Source: Asterella californica
Taxonomy: Eukaryota > Streptophyta > Marchantiopsida > Marchantiales > Aytoniaceae
Reading direction: 5' to 3'
DNA: 64,000 nucleotides
NCBI GenBank assembly: GCA_036924285.1
Contig: JAYKYS010000005.1
Location: forward strand, 26,758,001 to 26,822,000
Positions 1-10,268 of the stretch are shown here, piece by piece; the stretch's first letter is position 1, and each line of letters begins with the position of its first letter. The translations under genes were made by a program, and so were the position numbers. The notes under the pieces were generated by a model. The model searched no databases. It was not told the origin of the DNA and saw only the letters and a program-made list of their open reading frames with translations.

Positions 1-112
1 TCTTTCCAGGAAGCCACGCAATCATTCTCAGACCCAACCGAACATGCAAAGCTGTGTCTGCAATCAGGACTGCATTGCCAGGTAGAACGTCCACAGGGTG
101 ACTCTCATGTAC

Positions 113-192
113 CTCATGTAGCGTTCAGTTGGCTTTCCTAGGCGAAGACCGCAAACGATCAAGTTCGCGAGAGTATCCGCATCCTTCGATTC
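113..192 (-). other. COPE: epsilon-COP exon 6 (last visible exon)
   Basis: After a TTCAG acceptor the codons read ESKDADTLANLIVCGLRLGK, the conserved late block of epsilon-COP, up to RYM and a GT at 112. The junction phase with exon 5 does not fit cleanly, suggesting another small indel. The remaining C-terminal exon would lie left of the window. Confidence 0.75.
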
Positions 193-359
193 CTGAATAA
201 CATGACGCGTGACGGTTCAATGTTTATAGTTGTAACACATCTACTTCCTCAGCATCCATACAGTCCTAAAAGGTAACAAGATAAGATGAGGTCCCGGTCA
301 TGTAACAAAGACACTTCCTAGCTAAAGTATGCCCAGAAGTTCTACCATGAAGAATGTAC

Positions 360-440
360 CTTGTCAAGGCTTCCAATAGCCAAGTTTCAGCATCCTCGCA
401 TCAACCCATGTGCATACGGCAAACAGCACTTCCATTGATC
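360..440 (-). other. COPE: epsilon-COP exon 5 with in-frame stop
   Basis: The exon reads NGSAVCRMHMG, an in-frame TGA, then CEDAE and LLEAL, matching the family's NG-AVC-MHMG...DAE..LLEAL block. An AG acceptor (442-441) and GT donor (359-358) bound it. The TGA replaces a sense codon and would truncate the protein. Confidence 0.7.
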
Positions 441-894
441 CTAATTTGGAAAAAACCTTAAATTAAATAAAAGATGTGCTTAGAGGGACAGTCCAAATGT
501 ACTTCTCGCATGGTTCTTGAGAATATGTAGAATGCTTCCTAAATCTTGGGGCGATGCACACAAGGCACGACATGGAGGTCTTCAGCGACATGCGAACGAC
601 CGCCGAGAAAGAATATCAACATATTATCTTCCCCACGAAAGTCACAAGCTTTAGAAAGCAAGAAAAAGAAGGAAAATGCGAAAAAAAACAGAGAAAATAG
701 CAGGCTTTGGACAAAAATGACATTTTAATTCTGAACGATCTCCGCAGATCAGGAAACCTCGGGATCTTACCAGTAGAGATCTCCGAGAAGATTGGTTGGT
801 TAACTGCGGGACAGTAAAACCAACCAAATATCTATAAACTGAATGCTCGGAAAACAATAGAAACCTCTGAAGGGAACTGGAAAAGTATGTATCT

Positions 895-1020
895 TGGTAC
901 ATGGGAAAAGCAGTTTCCAGAGAAACAATAACTTCGGCCACATACTGCAAGGTAAATACTGGTACACGGGTAAAGCAGTTTTCTGAGAAAGCAATAACTT
1001 CCCCCGCACACTAAGGTAAC
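895..1020. repeat. Short tandem duplication (period ~64 bp) in an epsilon-COP intron
   Basis: The stretch beginning GGTACATGGGAAAAGCAG near 897 recurs as GGTACACGGGTAAAGCAG near 961, with the following AGAAAxCAATAACTTC also repeated. The surrounding 441-2136 is otherwise intron-like sequence with no convincing coding signal. Confidence 0.6.
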
Positions 1021-2136
1021 CCCCAGATAGTTTTGAATCCATGCAAGGTGACTAAGTAGGGCCAAACGTCTAGAACAGGGACTACATCATGAGAGACTCG
1101 GAGAGAATGAAGACTAAGGGCGACTGCACTATATTCAGACGCTATGAACAGGTCGACGCCAAGCCGCTGTTAGCGCCCTAAGGACATTCGCAGTCGGCAG
1201 CCGCTGAAACCAGCAGCGAGTACGTGTGGTTACAAGTACACGGGTGGGAAGAGGACATATAATAAAACACACGCCAGTAAAGCTACGTCAGATTATGGAT
1301 GGTCATATGTCAACATGGCAAGCTCGCCAGTGGCGGAGAAGTCCTTTCGCGATGCCTTCATCGTCGTTTACCTTCCCCAGTGAGTGCTTAGTTACTTAAT
1401 GAGACTGGGCGCTAAGGCATCAGTAGATCCACAATCCGCATAAAGTCTTTGTTTGTTGGTGAACTTAACCGCAGAGGTGGAGATCAGCAATTATTGCGAA
1501 CCCAACACTAACTACCCTACGCAACTGAGAAGGAAAGGTGAAGGCAGTGGTATAAAATATCAGGTTATCAGATTATCGGGTGTCGATCTTTCTGGAATCT
1601 TCAAAACGGTCTGATAAGCCAATCATCCAAGCAGAACTATTCCAATATCTTTATCCTCCACTGTTTCCCAAGGAAAGAAAACGATAATGAAAACCTTATA
1701 GATACGTGGGATACCAGACTCTACGGACATCAGATCATGGGTGGTAATATTTGTGGACTGGTAAACATGGTCTACTTGGCAATCAATAGTGTACTAGAGC
1801 TTGACCAAGAGCTTTCACAGTGCCTTTCTTCTCGCTGTTAACTCCTTTCCTTAAAAATCTGAAACTCGCCCCAACGATCTAGTAACTGGTGGAACATCGT
1901 AAAGCTAGTGATTCGCCGGCCAACAGATCAAATGAGCTCACGTAATCAGGTCATGGCCTAAATACGGTAAGTCGAGTTTCCTGCGTGTCAAACTTCAGAA
2001 CTGCTGAACAAGTACACCCGGAAGAACTTTCAGGATTCTCCAGTGATCAACTACCGTGAGAGGAAATTCCACCTCAATGACCTATACATTTTCAGCCCTT
2101 AAATACGTGCAAAGTCTGGACTGATAGTATACTTAC

Positions 2137-2273
2137 GTTGCACACATTATTGCACCAGGCATTCTAACTGAGTCAGGGTATGGTCCTCATCAATTTGCTG
2201 CATAATCGTCAGGTGCTTCTCGGCATAATCAGTTCTGTTCATTTTCAGGTAGATCTGCACATTCAACGCACAC
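2137..2273 (-). other. COPE: epsilon-COP exon 4
   Basis: The acceptor GGCAG precedes the most conserved block of the protein, running through NVQIYLK, RTDYAEK and MQQIDEDHTLTQL. The frame fails just after TLTQL, where the expected Ala-Asn-Ala-Trp codons appear only after a small indel, and a TAA follows. A consensus GTAAGT donor sits at 2136. Confidence 0.8.
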
Positions 2274-2678
2274 CTGCCACGTCCACAAATGATCAGAGAT
2301 ATGCTGGCGTCACAGTTCAAGACTTCAAAACATTTCCAACATATCACCGTCTCGTTTTTCTTCATACGGGTTTATCATGTGGATAACGGATCGGTGTACG
2401 TTTGGTTCACAACCGCTTTGAATATATCAGTCAGGCTCTCTGTTCCAAAGAGGTTTGGCTCGGCGTGAATTCAATTAATACTGCCAGGTTGCCCTGAAAA
2501 CTAATACTTTATATCACAGATTGATGGGAGTTACCACTGTTAATCCCTTCAGCGCAACTTGGATGACCGACAGTTCAATACCCTGAATACAATGAACCAA
2601 GAATTTTCTTGGTCAAAAGAGTGGGAAACAAGCCGTGAGGGAAGAACATTAAGATGAAGTACTCTAGTACTCACAAAC

Positions 2679-2809
2679 CGAGAGTGCCTCCAAAGCCTCG
2701 TTGACAATTCCTCATGTGCAAATATGGTACCCGCGGCCAGACGAAGTGAGGGGTTGCTTGCAATTGCCGGATCTGCTAACCATTCCTTGATACTGGTGAA
2801 AGCCTTCTC
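2679..2809 (-). other. COPE: epsilon-COP exon 3
   Basis: The acceptor TGCAG precedes codons reading EKAFTSIKEWLADPA and then AAGTIFAHEE, a conserved block of the family. After HEE the expected reading is found only after a one-base shift, so a frame break near 2726 is likely. Donors at 2678 (GTTTGT) and 2674 (GTGAGT) are both possible; the first keeps phase with exon 4. Confidence 0.75.
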
Positions 2810-3146
2810 CTGCATTCCTCAGATAAAGAATACGTCAGAGACCCAAAGCAGACCTCCTTACAGTGAAAAGTGACTCCCTAGGGGTGACCTCCACTATCAG
2901 TTTGACTCTTGACCTCGCCAGCCAGTTAGAGCATGCCTCTAATGTCGTGCTCCAGCAGGGCCTCAAATCGCTGCCAAGCACTGATGGAGAGGCCCTTAAC
3001 CAAATGTACCGGCAATGAACGAAAGTCCAAATTCCAGCAGCTCGAAAGCCTGAAGCAACAATTTCCCCTTACCTCAAAGAAGCAATGAGATCGTGCTTCC
3101 CTAGCTAAATAAGATACCATGAAATATACTGAGCAGGAGAAATGAC

Positions 3147-3236
3147 CTTGCTATTGCCGCCGGAAAAGTATAGGGCAAGCAGTTTCACTGACTGAGGAGA
3201 GGTGGGAGCTGAGCTGCTAATTTCGTCGATGACAAG
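3147..3236 (-). other. COPE: epsilon-COP exon 2
   Basis: Thirty in-frame codons beginning LVIDEI and ending GGNSK match the epsilon-COP segment that follows GSYQ. A TAG acceptor precedes the exon and GTCATT follows it. Its first codons and the preceding ~185 bp of intron are duplicated at about 5098-5290, on the other side of the nested gene. Confidence 0.8.
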
Positions 3237-3420
3237 CTAGACCGTGAATACAAGGTCCAGTAGTAATCAACGTGCTGTTGAGTCTGGCATGATAACCCAG
3301 ATCGACCTCCACCGAGATATTCATTTACTCTAAATTACAAAGGAGACCAAAGTACACATTCCAGTTCAACGCAAGAAAAAGGGTGAACTTAGGACAAAGC
3401 TACAACTGGTATGAGGTTTT
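3237..3420. repeat. Direct repeat, distal copy (epsilon-COP intron 1 end)
   Basis: About 185 bp closely resembling 5098-5290 in the same orientation: shared stretches include the TCGA-TGACAAGCT start, the ATGATAACCCAGATCGAC core and the AAAGGAGACCA segment. This copy runs directly into complete epsilon-COP exon 2. Confidence 0.85.
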
Positions 3421-3911
3421 GCCTATGCTTTGCTGCCTGTCGAAACTCGGATTTGCGCAGGCGTTTAAGGGAGTGCACTGACGCTGCAGTCTACTGCTCC
3501 CATGACCTTTTCTCCAAGGAAGAAAGAATGTTGCATCGTCTTTCTTAGTAGTAGTGACTCCGCAAGATGAGCAGAGCAACGACGGAACAGAGTTCATCAT
3601 CTATACGGTTCACTTTCTGTAGTCTAAGATGGTCGTGGTGTCTTGGATGGAAGGGCTCATTACGGAACCTTCGTCCAATAAATCTCAGAAATGCATTAGT
3701 TGTTACATATTTGAACACTTTGTTATAACTTTCAAAACGGTAATCTTCGAAGGTCGGAGGAAATGATGAACTTAGTGCGCCAAACTGGTACAGGCAACCC
3801 ACCTCTTTCAACTACTTCAAAGTTGTATCGATGGACTTCAGAACTACTACAAACTGGCACAGTTTTGGCCTTGTCTACCTTCTGTGTCCTTCCTCCCTAG
3901 AATGGTGGCTT

Positions 3912-4985
3912 TCATCGCGAAGACGAACAGTGCAAGGGAAACTTGCGAGCTGCAAGTCTCCCTTTCAAAGCCAGGGCAAGAATGTCAAATTCCTCCACGA
4001 ACCATAATTCGTTGATCTTAGCCTGAAAGTTGGCAAGCTCCTCATTAATCTCGCTCACCAAGGATTTCATGAAAATCAAGGTGTCTTTGTTGCGACTGCT
4101 TCTGCCATCACCTGAGGATAACTTTGGGGGACCTAGTATTCGGGCGATTGAGGTGTGGAGTATCACTGGATCGTAGAGTTGTTTGTTTGGCGCGTTGGGT
4201 AACGAGTTCCTCAGTTCTTTGCGGATAGTTGCAGGTTCTGTTCCATTAAGAACCTGCCAGCAGGCCAACAATACTCCTGTCGATGTCAACACGACCCTGT
4301 CCAGCACTATTTCGAGGGGGCAGCACCTGCGGGCTACTTTCTCTACAGCTTCTGCTTCCACCTCCGTCCATGCCGCAGGTACGGATTCTAAGTGATGTGA
4401 TGCATGAAAGAGGCTGAAGTGATAAAACGAGAGATCCTGATACCAAATTCCTCCCGGAAAATAGGGAGAAAGAACTTTCTTCACAACCGCCGAAATTTGT
4501 AGGGCATAGTGTCCATCAAGGTGAAGAACGGTTGCTCGCACAGGTGGATCTGCGGCCTTAAGCACAGGGGTTACTTCCCCATCCTCTATCTTGAATAAAT
4601 CTGATAGCTTCAGTGACTGCGAGGTTTCGCCACCGCTCAGGAAGGCAGCTCCGTTCTTGTCTAAGTCGGCAGCCATCCTATCATACAGCTCTGCTCTCAT
4701 TTTACCACCGGCAGCTATCTCGTCTGCAACAAGAGAGCCCATGGTCCGTAGCCGCTGTTTCCACACACGATCCACTTCAAATTTGTTCACATAAGATGCA
4801 GAAGCTGTAAGGATAAAGAACAATGAGCATGCGAGAAGTGAGATCGTTGCAATCTTCCACGCCCGCTTTCGTTTAAACGCGTCTTTTGACATCATCGCCA
4901 TTAAACCTCCCCCTCGCTGAAATTGTTGCCCGCATTCAGTCCGATCAGTGGATGAGACGATGAATCTACCACTGCATCCGCACAT
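3912..4985 (-). CDS. 2H-phosphoesterase-like type II membrane protein, nested in epsilon-COP intron 1
   Basis: An uninterrupted 357-codon ORF. A basic stretch (KDAFKRKRAWK, residues 34-44) precedes one hydrophobic segment (about 45-66), typical of a type II membrane anchor. Two H-x-S motifs follow, H189-F-S191 and H277-T-S279, 88 residues apart, as in the 2H phosphoesterase fold (RNA ligase/cyclic nucleotide phosphodiesterase-like proteins), where the two His act on 2',3'-cyclic phosphates or similar bonds. The substrate is unknown. The true start may be Met29 at 4901: its context is a run of Met codons just before the basic stretch, and the equivalent ATG is mutated in the 22 kb copy. The gene has no visible intron. 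It lies on the same strand as the host epsilon-COP gene and between duplicated pieces of that gene's intron/exon boundary. Fold assignment is inference from the two motifs and spacing. Confidence 0.7.
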   Translation of the reverse strand: MCGCSGRFIVSSTDRTECGQQFQRGGGLMAMMSKDAFKRKRAWKIATISLLACSLFFILTASASYVNKFEVDRVWKQRLRTMGSLVADEIAAGGKMRAELYDRMAADLDKNGAAFLSGGETSQSLKLSDLFKIEDGEVTPVLKAADPPVRATVLHLDGHYALQISAVVKKVLSPYFPGGIWYQDLSFYHFSLFHASHHLESVPAAWTEVEAEAVEKVARRCCPLEIVLDRVVLTSTGVLLACWQVLNGTEPATIRKELRNSLPNAPNKQLYDPVILHTSIARILGPPKLSSGDGRSSRNKDTLIFMKSLVSEINEELANFQAKINELWFVEEFDILALALKGRLAARKFPLHCSSSR

Positions 4986-5097
4986 GTCCTGTTAGTTCCC
5001 TACACAGAAAACCGTCCCTCCTCCCTACACTGTCTGAAAGGGAGCCGCTCTGGTGCTAGGATTGCCACACCACGTAAGTGGCGAGTTAAGCTCTATA

Positions 5098-5290
5098 TCG
5101 ACAATGACAAGCTGCACCGTGCATCCACGGTCGAGTAGTAATCAACATGCTGTTGAGTTGGGCATGATAACCCAGATCGACTTCCACTGAGACATTCATT
5201 TACTCTTTAATCTCAAAAGGAGACCAACCAGTTAAACAAAGAAAAAGGATGGACTTAGGAGAGTTACAACTGGTATTGGTGAGGTATCAT
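5098..5290. repeat. Direct repeat, proximal copy (5' flank of the 2H gene)
   Basis: The second copy of the epsilon-COP intron 1/exon 2 boundary. On the minus strand it ends with the first three exon 2 codons (LVI) and then diverges into the upstream flank of the nested gene. The pair shows that the 2H segment sits between two copies of one stretch of host-gene DNA. Confidence 0.8.
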
Positions 5291-5929
5291 CAACACCAAG
5301 ACTTTTGAGGAGCTCACCACAAGGATGATCAGAAGTCCACACACGACGAGGCTATAACGTCCTACAACATGACAGCAGCTAGAGACAGACAAAAATCAAG
5401 ATAGGAGCCCTCCTACGCATTCATCAGTCTGCCAAGCGCGCTTCATCGTTTACTCGTATGCTCCATAAAACCTTATCTCCACGCATTAGCTAGCACGTGT
5501 GCATATCAATTAGCAGCTCATGATACTCGTATTGAGGAAAAATGGACTCCTGGCAACTCTCGATTGTTTAGGAAGTGCACAGCAATGCGGGCAGGAACAG
5601 AAACAGAAGAATCCATCTAACTGGTACATCACGTCACAGCTTGGCTTAGACTCCAGGCTCCACCGCCATGAGCTATAGAAACATACTGGGCAGGAACTAC
5701 TTAAGAGTACTTCAAGCACGCAGTATTATCACAGAAAATCACTCTCACAGTTTGACTTACTTCCCGAAGATAGATGAAACATTCCATCGTAAATAAAACC
5801 GACAGATCTGAACGAGAAACAAGTATTTTCACTTGACGAGTCTCTAAAACCAGTCGACTCAAGATGGCGCTTGAAGAACATCCGTACTGACCAATCTGCT
5901 TTGGAAAATAAACAAAGGTTGACATTCAC

Positions 5930-6095
5930 CTGATAGCTCCCCACAGCAATGTAGAAACGGTAAATGAGGCAATCTCTCTCGACGGAAGCAGCTTCTGACA
6001 AGCCTTGGACACTGCTCTCATTAATCGCAGCCTGGTACGCTCCCAGGTAGAAACTGTTCGTCAGAGCAAACAGAGGATCCGGTCCCCCCACTCAT
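5930..6095 (-). other. COPE: epsilon-COP exon 1
   Basis: The exon encodes the family's N-terminus, ending GSYQ directly before a GTGAAT donor at 5929. The ATG at 6095 is followed by AGT and six G. With five G it would read straight into the conserved frame, so a one-base homopolymer expansion probably broke the start. A GTG in the conserved frame at 6091 is the only other start candidate. Confidence 0.8.
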
Positions 6096-9000
6096 GTTTC
6101 TAGGCTTTGATTTGCTCGAATTGTCAGCGATGAATACAAATATGAAAGCTCTCACACCCTACGGCAGCGGGGTAGCAAGAAAGAGACTAGATTCTTGAAG
6201 CAGGGCTCCTTCAGATACGAACGAAGAGAGATCCGATCGAAGCGAGAAACGGAAGAAGGCCGGTAGAAAAGCTCGACTGAATGAAGTAGGAAGATCCACA
6301 ACGAGTCCAAAGTCGAGCAAGTTACGGGTGCTGTCCGGCACTCCCATTTCGTACTACTGTACCTGTGCGGTCTTTCTCGACCAGAATTCTTCCGGTTGAT
6401 GGTTACGCAGTGAACTTGGTGAAATACATTGTAAGTACCAGAGGTGGGTATGAATGTATGTTACGCAAATATATAAGACATAACGAGTGGACGAATTTAT
6501 CATCTATGATTCACGTTGGCTTTTCAGCTCACCAATGACGCAAGTAAGATCGGAACTCATATTGTTTCTTATGGTTCTTCTCAATTTTATATCTTCTGTG
6601 TAATTGAAGATTCAGCAATGCGAAAGACTTGTGTATAGAATGCTCATTACCTGATCAACAGTGTTGCCTTATATGAAAGCCTATTCGTTCAACACATTTC
6701 AGGTAGTAGTAAATCGGACGTAGGTAATCAATCTTATCAATGTCAAGCTTCTCATGAAGCTCCAGCTTTCGGGCATTGTTGCTATTGCTCCTATGCTGAT
6801 GCTTTGCACATGAATGTGTACTATTACAAGACGAAGTGTATGACCATACATATTCTTTATGGAACTCAAAGATGTTACATCTTTCGCAATAAATCTACCA
6901 TTCGCTAGGAGTAATTAACAATATAACTCGTTTGTATACTCAAAACTTCAAATGGTTAAGTTTTCGGATCCCCAAAATCTTCCCAAAAAACAAGAAATCT
7001 CGAGCGTTGATGAGATTTCACATACCCAATATATTGTTCACGCAATATGCCATCATCAGCAAGAAATACTTTCTCTATCACTCATAATTTGACATTACTA
7101 TAACCATGGAAAAGTAATAGGAGACATTGAATTTTGTATCTTGACATCAAGCTATTTTTCTGTAGGGCTTCTCCTAAAGTATTGTCATCGCAATAGAATT
7201 TCACCACTTGGTACTGAAATTACTCCATATGGAATATCAAGAAGTCTATCAATAAGGTTCTCTATGCATTTGAGTGCCAAAAATTGCAGAAGGTTCAACA
7301 CAAGCAATCACGTCACATACTCTTGTATGATCATCAGTGATAAGTATTCAATCACAAAGAACTGAACTTTCTATTTAAACCATTATTCGTCGTGTTTATA
7401 AAATATTCATCAACTGAGAATACACGTAAAAGGATAAATCAAAAATCAAATATTAATTGAGAATTTATCTTAAACTTATCTCCTTGACAAATACTTTTAC
7501 ATTTCATTACTTAACAAAAGATAAATGACGTTATGATCTATTAGGTATTGTTTCAAATTACTATGTTGTGCAAGCCTAGTACGGAGCAGGTCTCTTAGGA
7601 GTGACGAGCATCACCTACACATGAGCCATATAGAGGAGTATGAACTTACTGTTCAGTATGTTGGACTATTGCTTTCTATTTGAGTGGAATAGATCTACTA
7701 ACCTTTTGTGAGTCTTTTGTGCATAACTTTGATTTGCATGGAAATGTTGCTATATATATTCAGAATGGGGTGTAATGTAATAACTAACAAGAGAGAGTGA
7801 GTTTGGAGTAGAGGATGACATACATATCTATGTTAGTGCTAGAGGGTTGGTAACCAGCAAAACGTTTAGCCAAGAGAATGACATACATAAGGTCAACTAC
7901 TAGAGGAACCACATAGCTGTGAAAGAGTAACATTCGACGGATGGTGTACCACTTTAGGGGTACCACAGTTTCTGAAACTCAGTTTGTCATTTTACAGAGC
8001 AAATGAATCACTTTACACATACATAAGAGTCATGGAGTGTCAGCCTGAAGTTCCACTCTTCCATCATATGTTGAAGTCTGAATCTTCTGTGAGATACAAC
8101 ACTTACATTAGGAGGAGGGGAATGAAGTGAAGAGATCTGAAAAAGAATGAAGTGAGGAGTTACCTTACGTGCTTGTCGAGTCAACATGTGGAGTCAGTGA
8201 TAGGAGACGTACGTCTTACAAAGAGCCACTTTTGTACCCAACATGATACACTTTCATTCAGTGGAAAGAATATTTAAGTGTTAACTAAACTCAATTGCAA
8301 AATGTATATATCCAAAGGGATCTCGAACTGAGAGGTGGAGGGTGACGTTTCAAGTCTATTGTACGGAGGTTAACCTTTTAGACATTGAAATCTAGTTGAC
8401 AGTGTATACTTTTGACTCCAAGATGTTTTTCAGATGAGAATTTTAAGAGAGCGTGTTTATTGAGAAGATGAATAAGGTCCTTTGATAGAAAAGGTCATGT
8501 GATAAGAGATTGGTTTCTCAATGGTTTTTGTGTGGATTTTGGTTAAATTTGATATGTATATATTCAGATCTCTGAGTTTGTGTTCTAGAGAGAGTTTTGA
8601 TCGTATTAATGAAAATTGCATAGGTTTGACTACAGTCCTCTTGGAGAACTGAACCTTTTATGTCTCTAATGATATAAAAAGACAAATCTTGTGCTTTACA
8701 TCTCTGAATTGCCAAACTTGATCTGTATGTCACATAAATCTATCTTCGAAGTTTAAACCTCTAAATGTCAAACAAGTACATATAACTTCTACACTCTATG
8801 TCTAGTATATACTAATCCTTTCTACATGACATCTGTTACTAATTGAGAAAAGTAAGAACAATTTAGTATTCTTTTTGGTAGTTTGTACCATTAGTATGAT
8901 TAAACAATGTTTTCCAAAAGAGTACTTCTGTGTCTCAACATGTATCCAACCACGGTTGGGCTCTTGGAGTTTGATTTTTTTTTGTAAAGTAGAATAGATT

Positions 9001-9455
9001 TAAGGCATAATAAATGAAAGTGATACATGAATCACTTTTATGCTATGTTGTCGTGCTACAAGTTGTTCCATATGTTGAAAATATATGCTGACTGCAGACG
9101 AGGTGTAAGCTGGATCCTTAGGTTAAGCTAGACCTTGAATAGCAAGGACTTAGGTTAAGTTGAGGCATTGGGCAAGTTGTGTCAGTGCTTTAAGAGAAAA
9201 ATATCAGATCTGTAAAATTTGAATTCATCATGTTGTACAGCTTGTCGAGTTGAGCACAATCGACTATTTAGACGCATGAAAATAGTTTTCGAGGAGAAAT
9301 ATCTATAAGTCTAGTTGAAATTGAGTTTTAGATAAATGTATAGTAAGCAAGAAAGAGTTTGGATTGCAGATTTTGGACTTCTATGTGTAGGTTGTAATAT
9401 AGTTTAACACATGAATTTTTACTGACATGATTGGACTTACGATGACAAAGATATG
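6096..9455. other. 5' flank of epsilon-COP, then AT-rich gene-free DNA
   Basis: 6096-6360 is the presumed leader of the epsilon-COP gene and contains a 62-codon minus-strand ORF (6159-6347) with no recognised similarity. From about 6.4 kb on the base composition drops to AT-rich and only short chance ORFs occur. Short stretches near 7.8-7.97 kb look faintly like Copia reverse transcriptase in antisense, but I could not establish it. Confidence 0.4.
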
Positions 9456-10268
9456 TGTAACACACAAGAAAACTATAAGATGCTCGAAGAAGTAATATTA
9501 AGATCAAATCCACAGAGATGCAAGTAAATCTCATCCAAATATAGTTAACAAGATGATTCTTTATAGTTATTTTATATTCTCATGGACAGAAATCATTCTC
9601 GATAGAGATCAAACTCAAGTCTATCAAAGAAGACAGGGTTGATAATCCTGACAAACAACAACAAATACTAAATAGGTCAGGGATCTCAAGAACAGATAAA
9701 CAACATAGAATACAAAATCGCATATAACAAGTCTCAACGGAGAAGTATTGCTGTAGTGTTACTAAGTAGCATCTAACAATATAAATGTTAAGTATCTTCA
9801 CTACTACTATTCTCGGGCACTCTGACGAAGAATTGTCTTCTTCTTAAATGTAACACACAAGAAAACTAAAAGATGCTCGAAAGTAACAATATTAAGATCA
9901 AACTCATAGAGATGCAAGTAAATCTCATCCAAATACAATTAAAAGTGACAGAGTTGATTCTTTATAATTTTCTTTTATTCTCATGGGTTGAAATCATTCC
10001 TGGTGGAGATCAAGCTCAAGTCTGTCCAACAAGACAGAGTTGATAATCTAGACAAATAACATAACCGATACTAAACAGGTCAGGAACTCCAGAACAAATA
10101 AACAACACATAATACAAAGCCACAGATAACAAGTCTCAACAAAGAAGTACTGCTGAAGTGCTACTAAGTAGCCTCTAACAATATAAATGCTAAGTATCTT
10201 CATACTAAGTTATCTTCACTACTACTGTTCTTGGAAACTCTGACGAAGAGCTGTCTTCTTCCGCTGAA
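9456..10268. repeat. Tandem duplication, two copies of ~393-415 bp
   Basis: Copy 1 (9456-9848) and copy 2 (9849-about 10268) both begin TGTAACACACAAGAAAACT and stay alignable throughout, including GAGATGCAAGTAAATCTCAT and the AACAAGTCTCAAC block, ending in a GTCTTCTTC tail. Abutting head-to-tail copies starting TGTAACA could be two LTRs joined by recombination or a simple segmental tandem duplication. Confidence 0.85.

Larger units (their letters stand above)
113..6095 (-). pseudogene. COPE: Coatomer epsilon subunit (epsilon-COP) gene, decaying, six exons visible
   Basis: Epsilon-COP is a helical-repeat subunit of the COPI coat that acts in Golgi-to-ER vesicle traffic. I see six minus-strand exons in the right order: 6095-5930 (motif FYLGAYQAAIN), 3236-3147 (VKLLALYFSGG), 2809-2679 (IKEWLADPA), 2273-2137 (NVQIYLKMNRTDYAEK), 440-360 (LLEAL) and 192-113 (DTLANLIVCGL). 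Exon 2 is exactly 90 bp, in phase, with AG before and GT after it. Damage: a run of six G after the ATG at 6095 puts the start out of frame, exon 3 seems to have a 1-base loss, exon 4 a small indel leading to a stop, and exon 5 an in-frame TGA. The exon between 4 and 5 was not found, and the C-terminus lies beyond the left edge. Several lesions in different exons favour a pseudogene over sequencing error, because long ORFs nearby are intact. Intron 1 contains the 2H-phosphoesterase-like gene. Confidence 0.85.

Noticed and set aside
651..1065. Overlapping minus-strand ORFs of 77-99 codons
   Set aside because: They lie in an epsilon-COP intron, overlap in several frames and partly reflect a 64 bp tandem duplication; no protein similarity.
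1600..1665. Possible missing epsilon-COP exon (GGSKIQEA-like reading)
   Set aside because: Only a few residues agree and indels are needed; too weak to list as an exon.
3400..3811. Minus-strand ORFs of 66 and 88 codons downstream of the 2H gene
   Set aside because: They lie in 3' flank that is also copied at 50.7-51.1 kb, where the frames are not kept; no similarity to a family.
4183..4810. Plus-strand and second-frame ORFs over the 2H gene
   Set aside because: Shadows of the 357-codon ORF, which alone carries the motifs and anchor.
5729..6091. A 120-codon minus-strand protein starting with GTG
   Set aside because: Only the first ~54 codons are epsilon-COP exon 1; the rest reads through the donor into intron.
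7784..7966. Copia RT-like phrase in antisense (LMYVILLAKRFAGY)
   Set aside because: Similarity is short and no other Copia block is found nearby in order.
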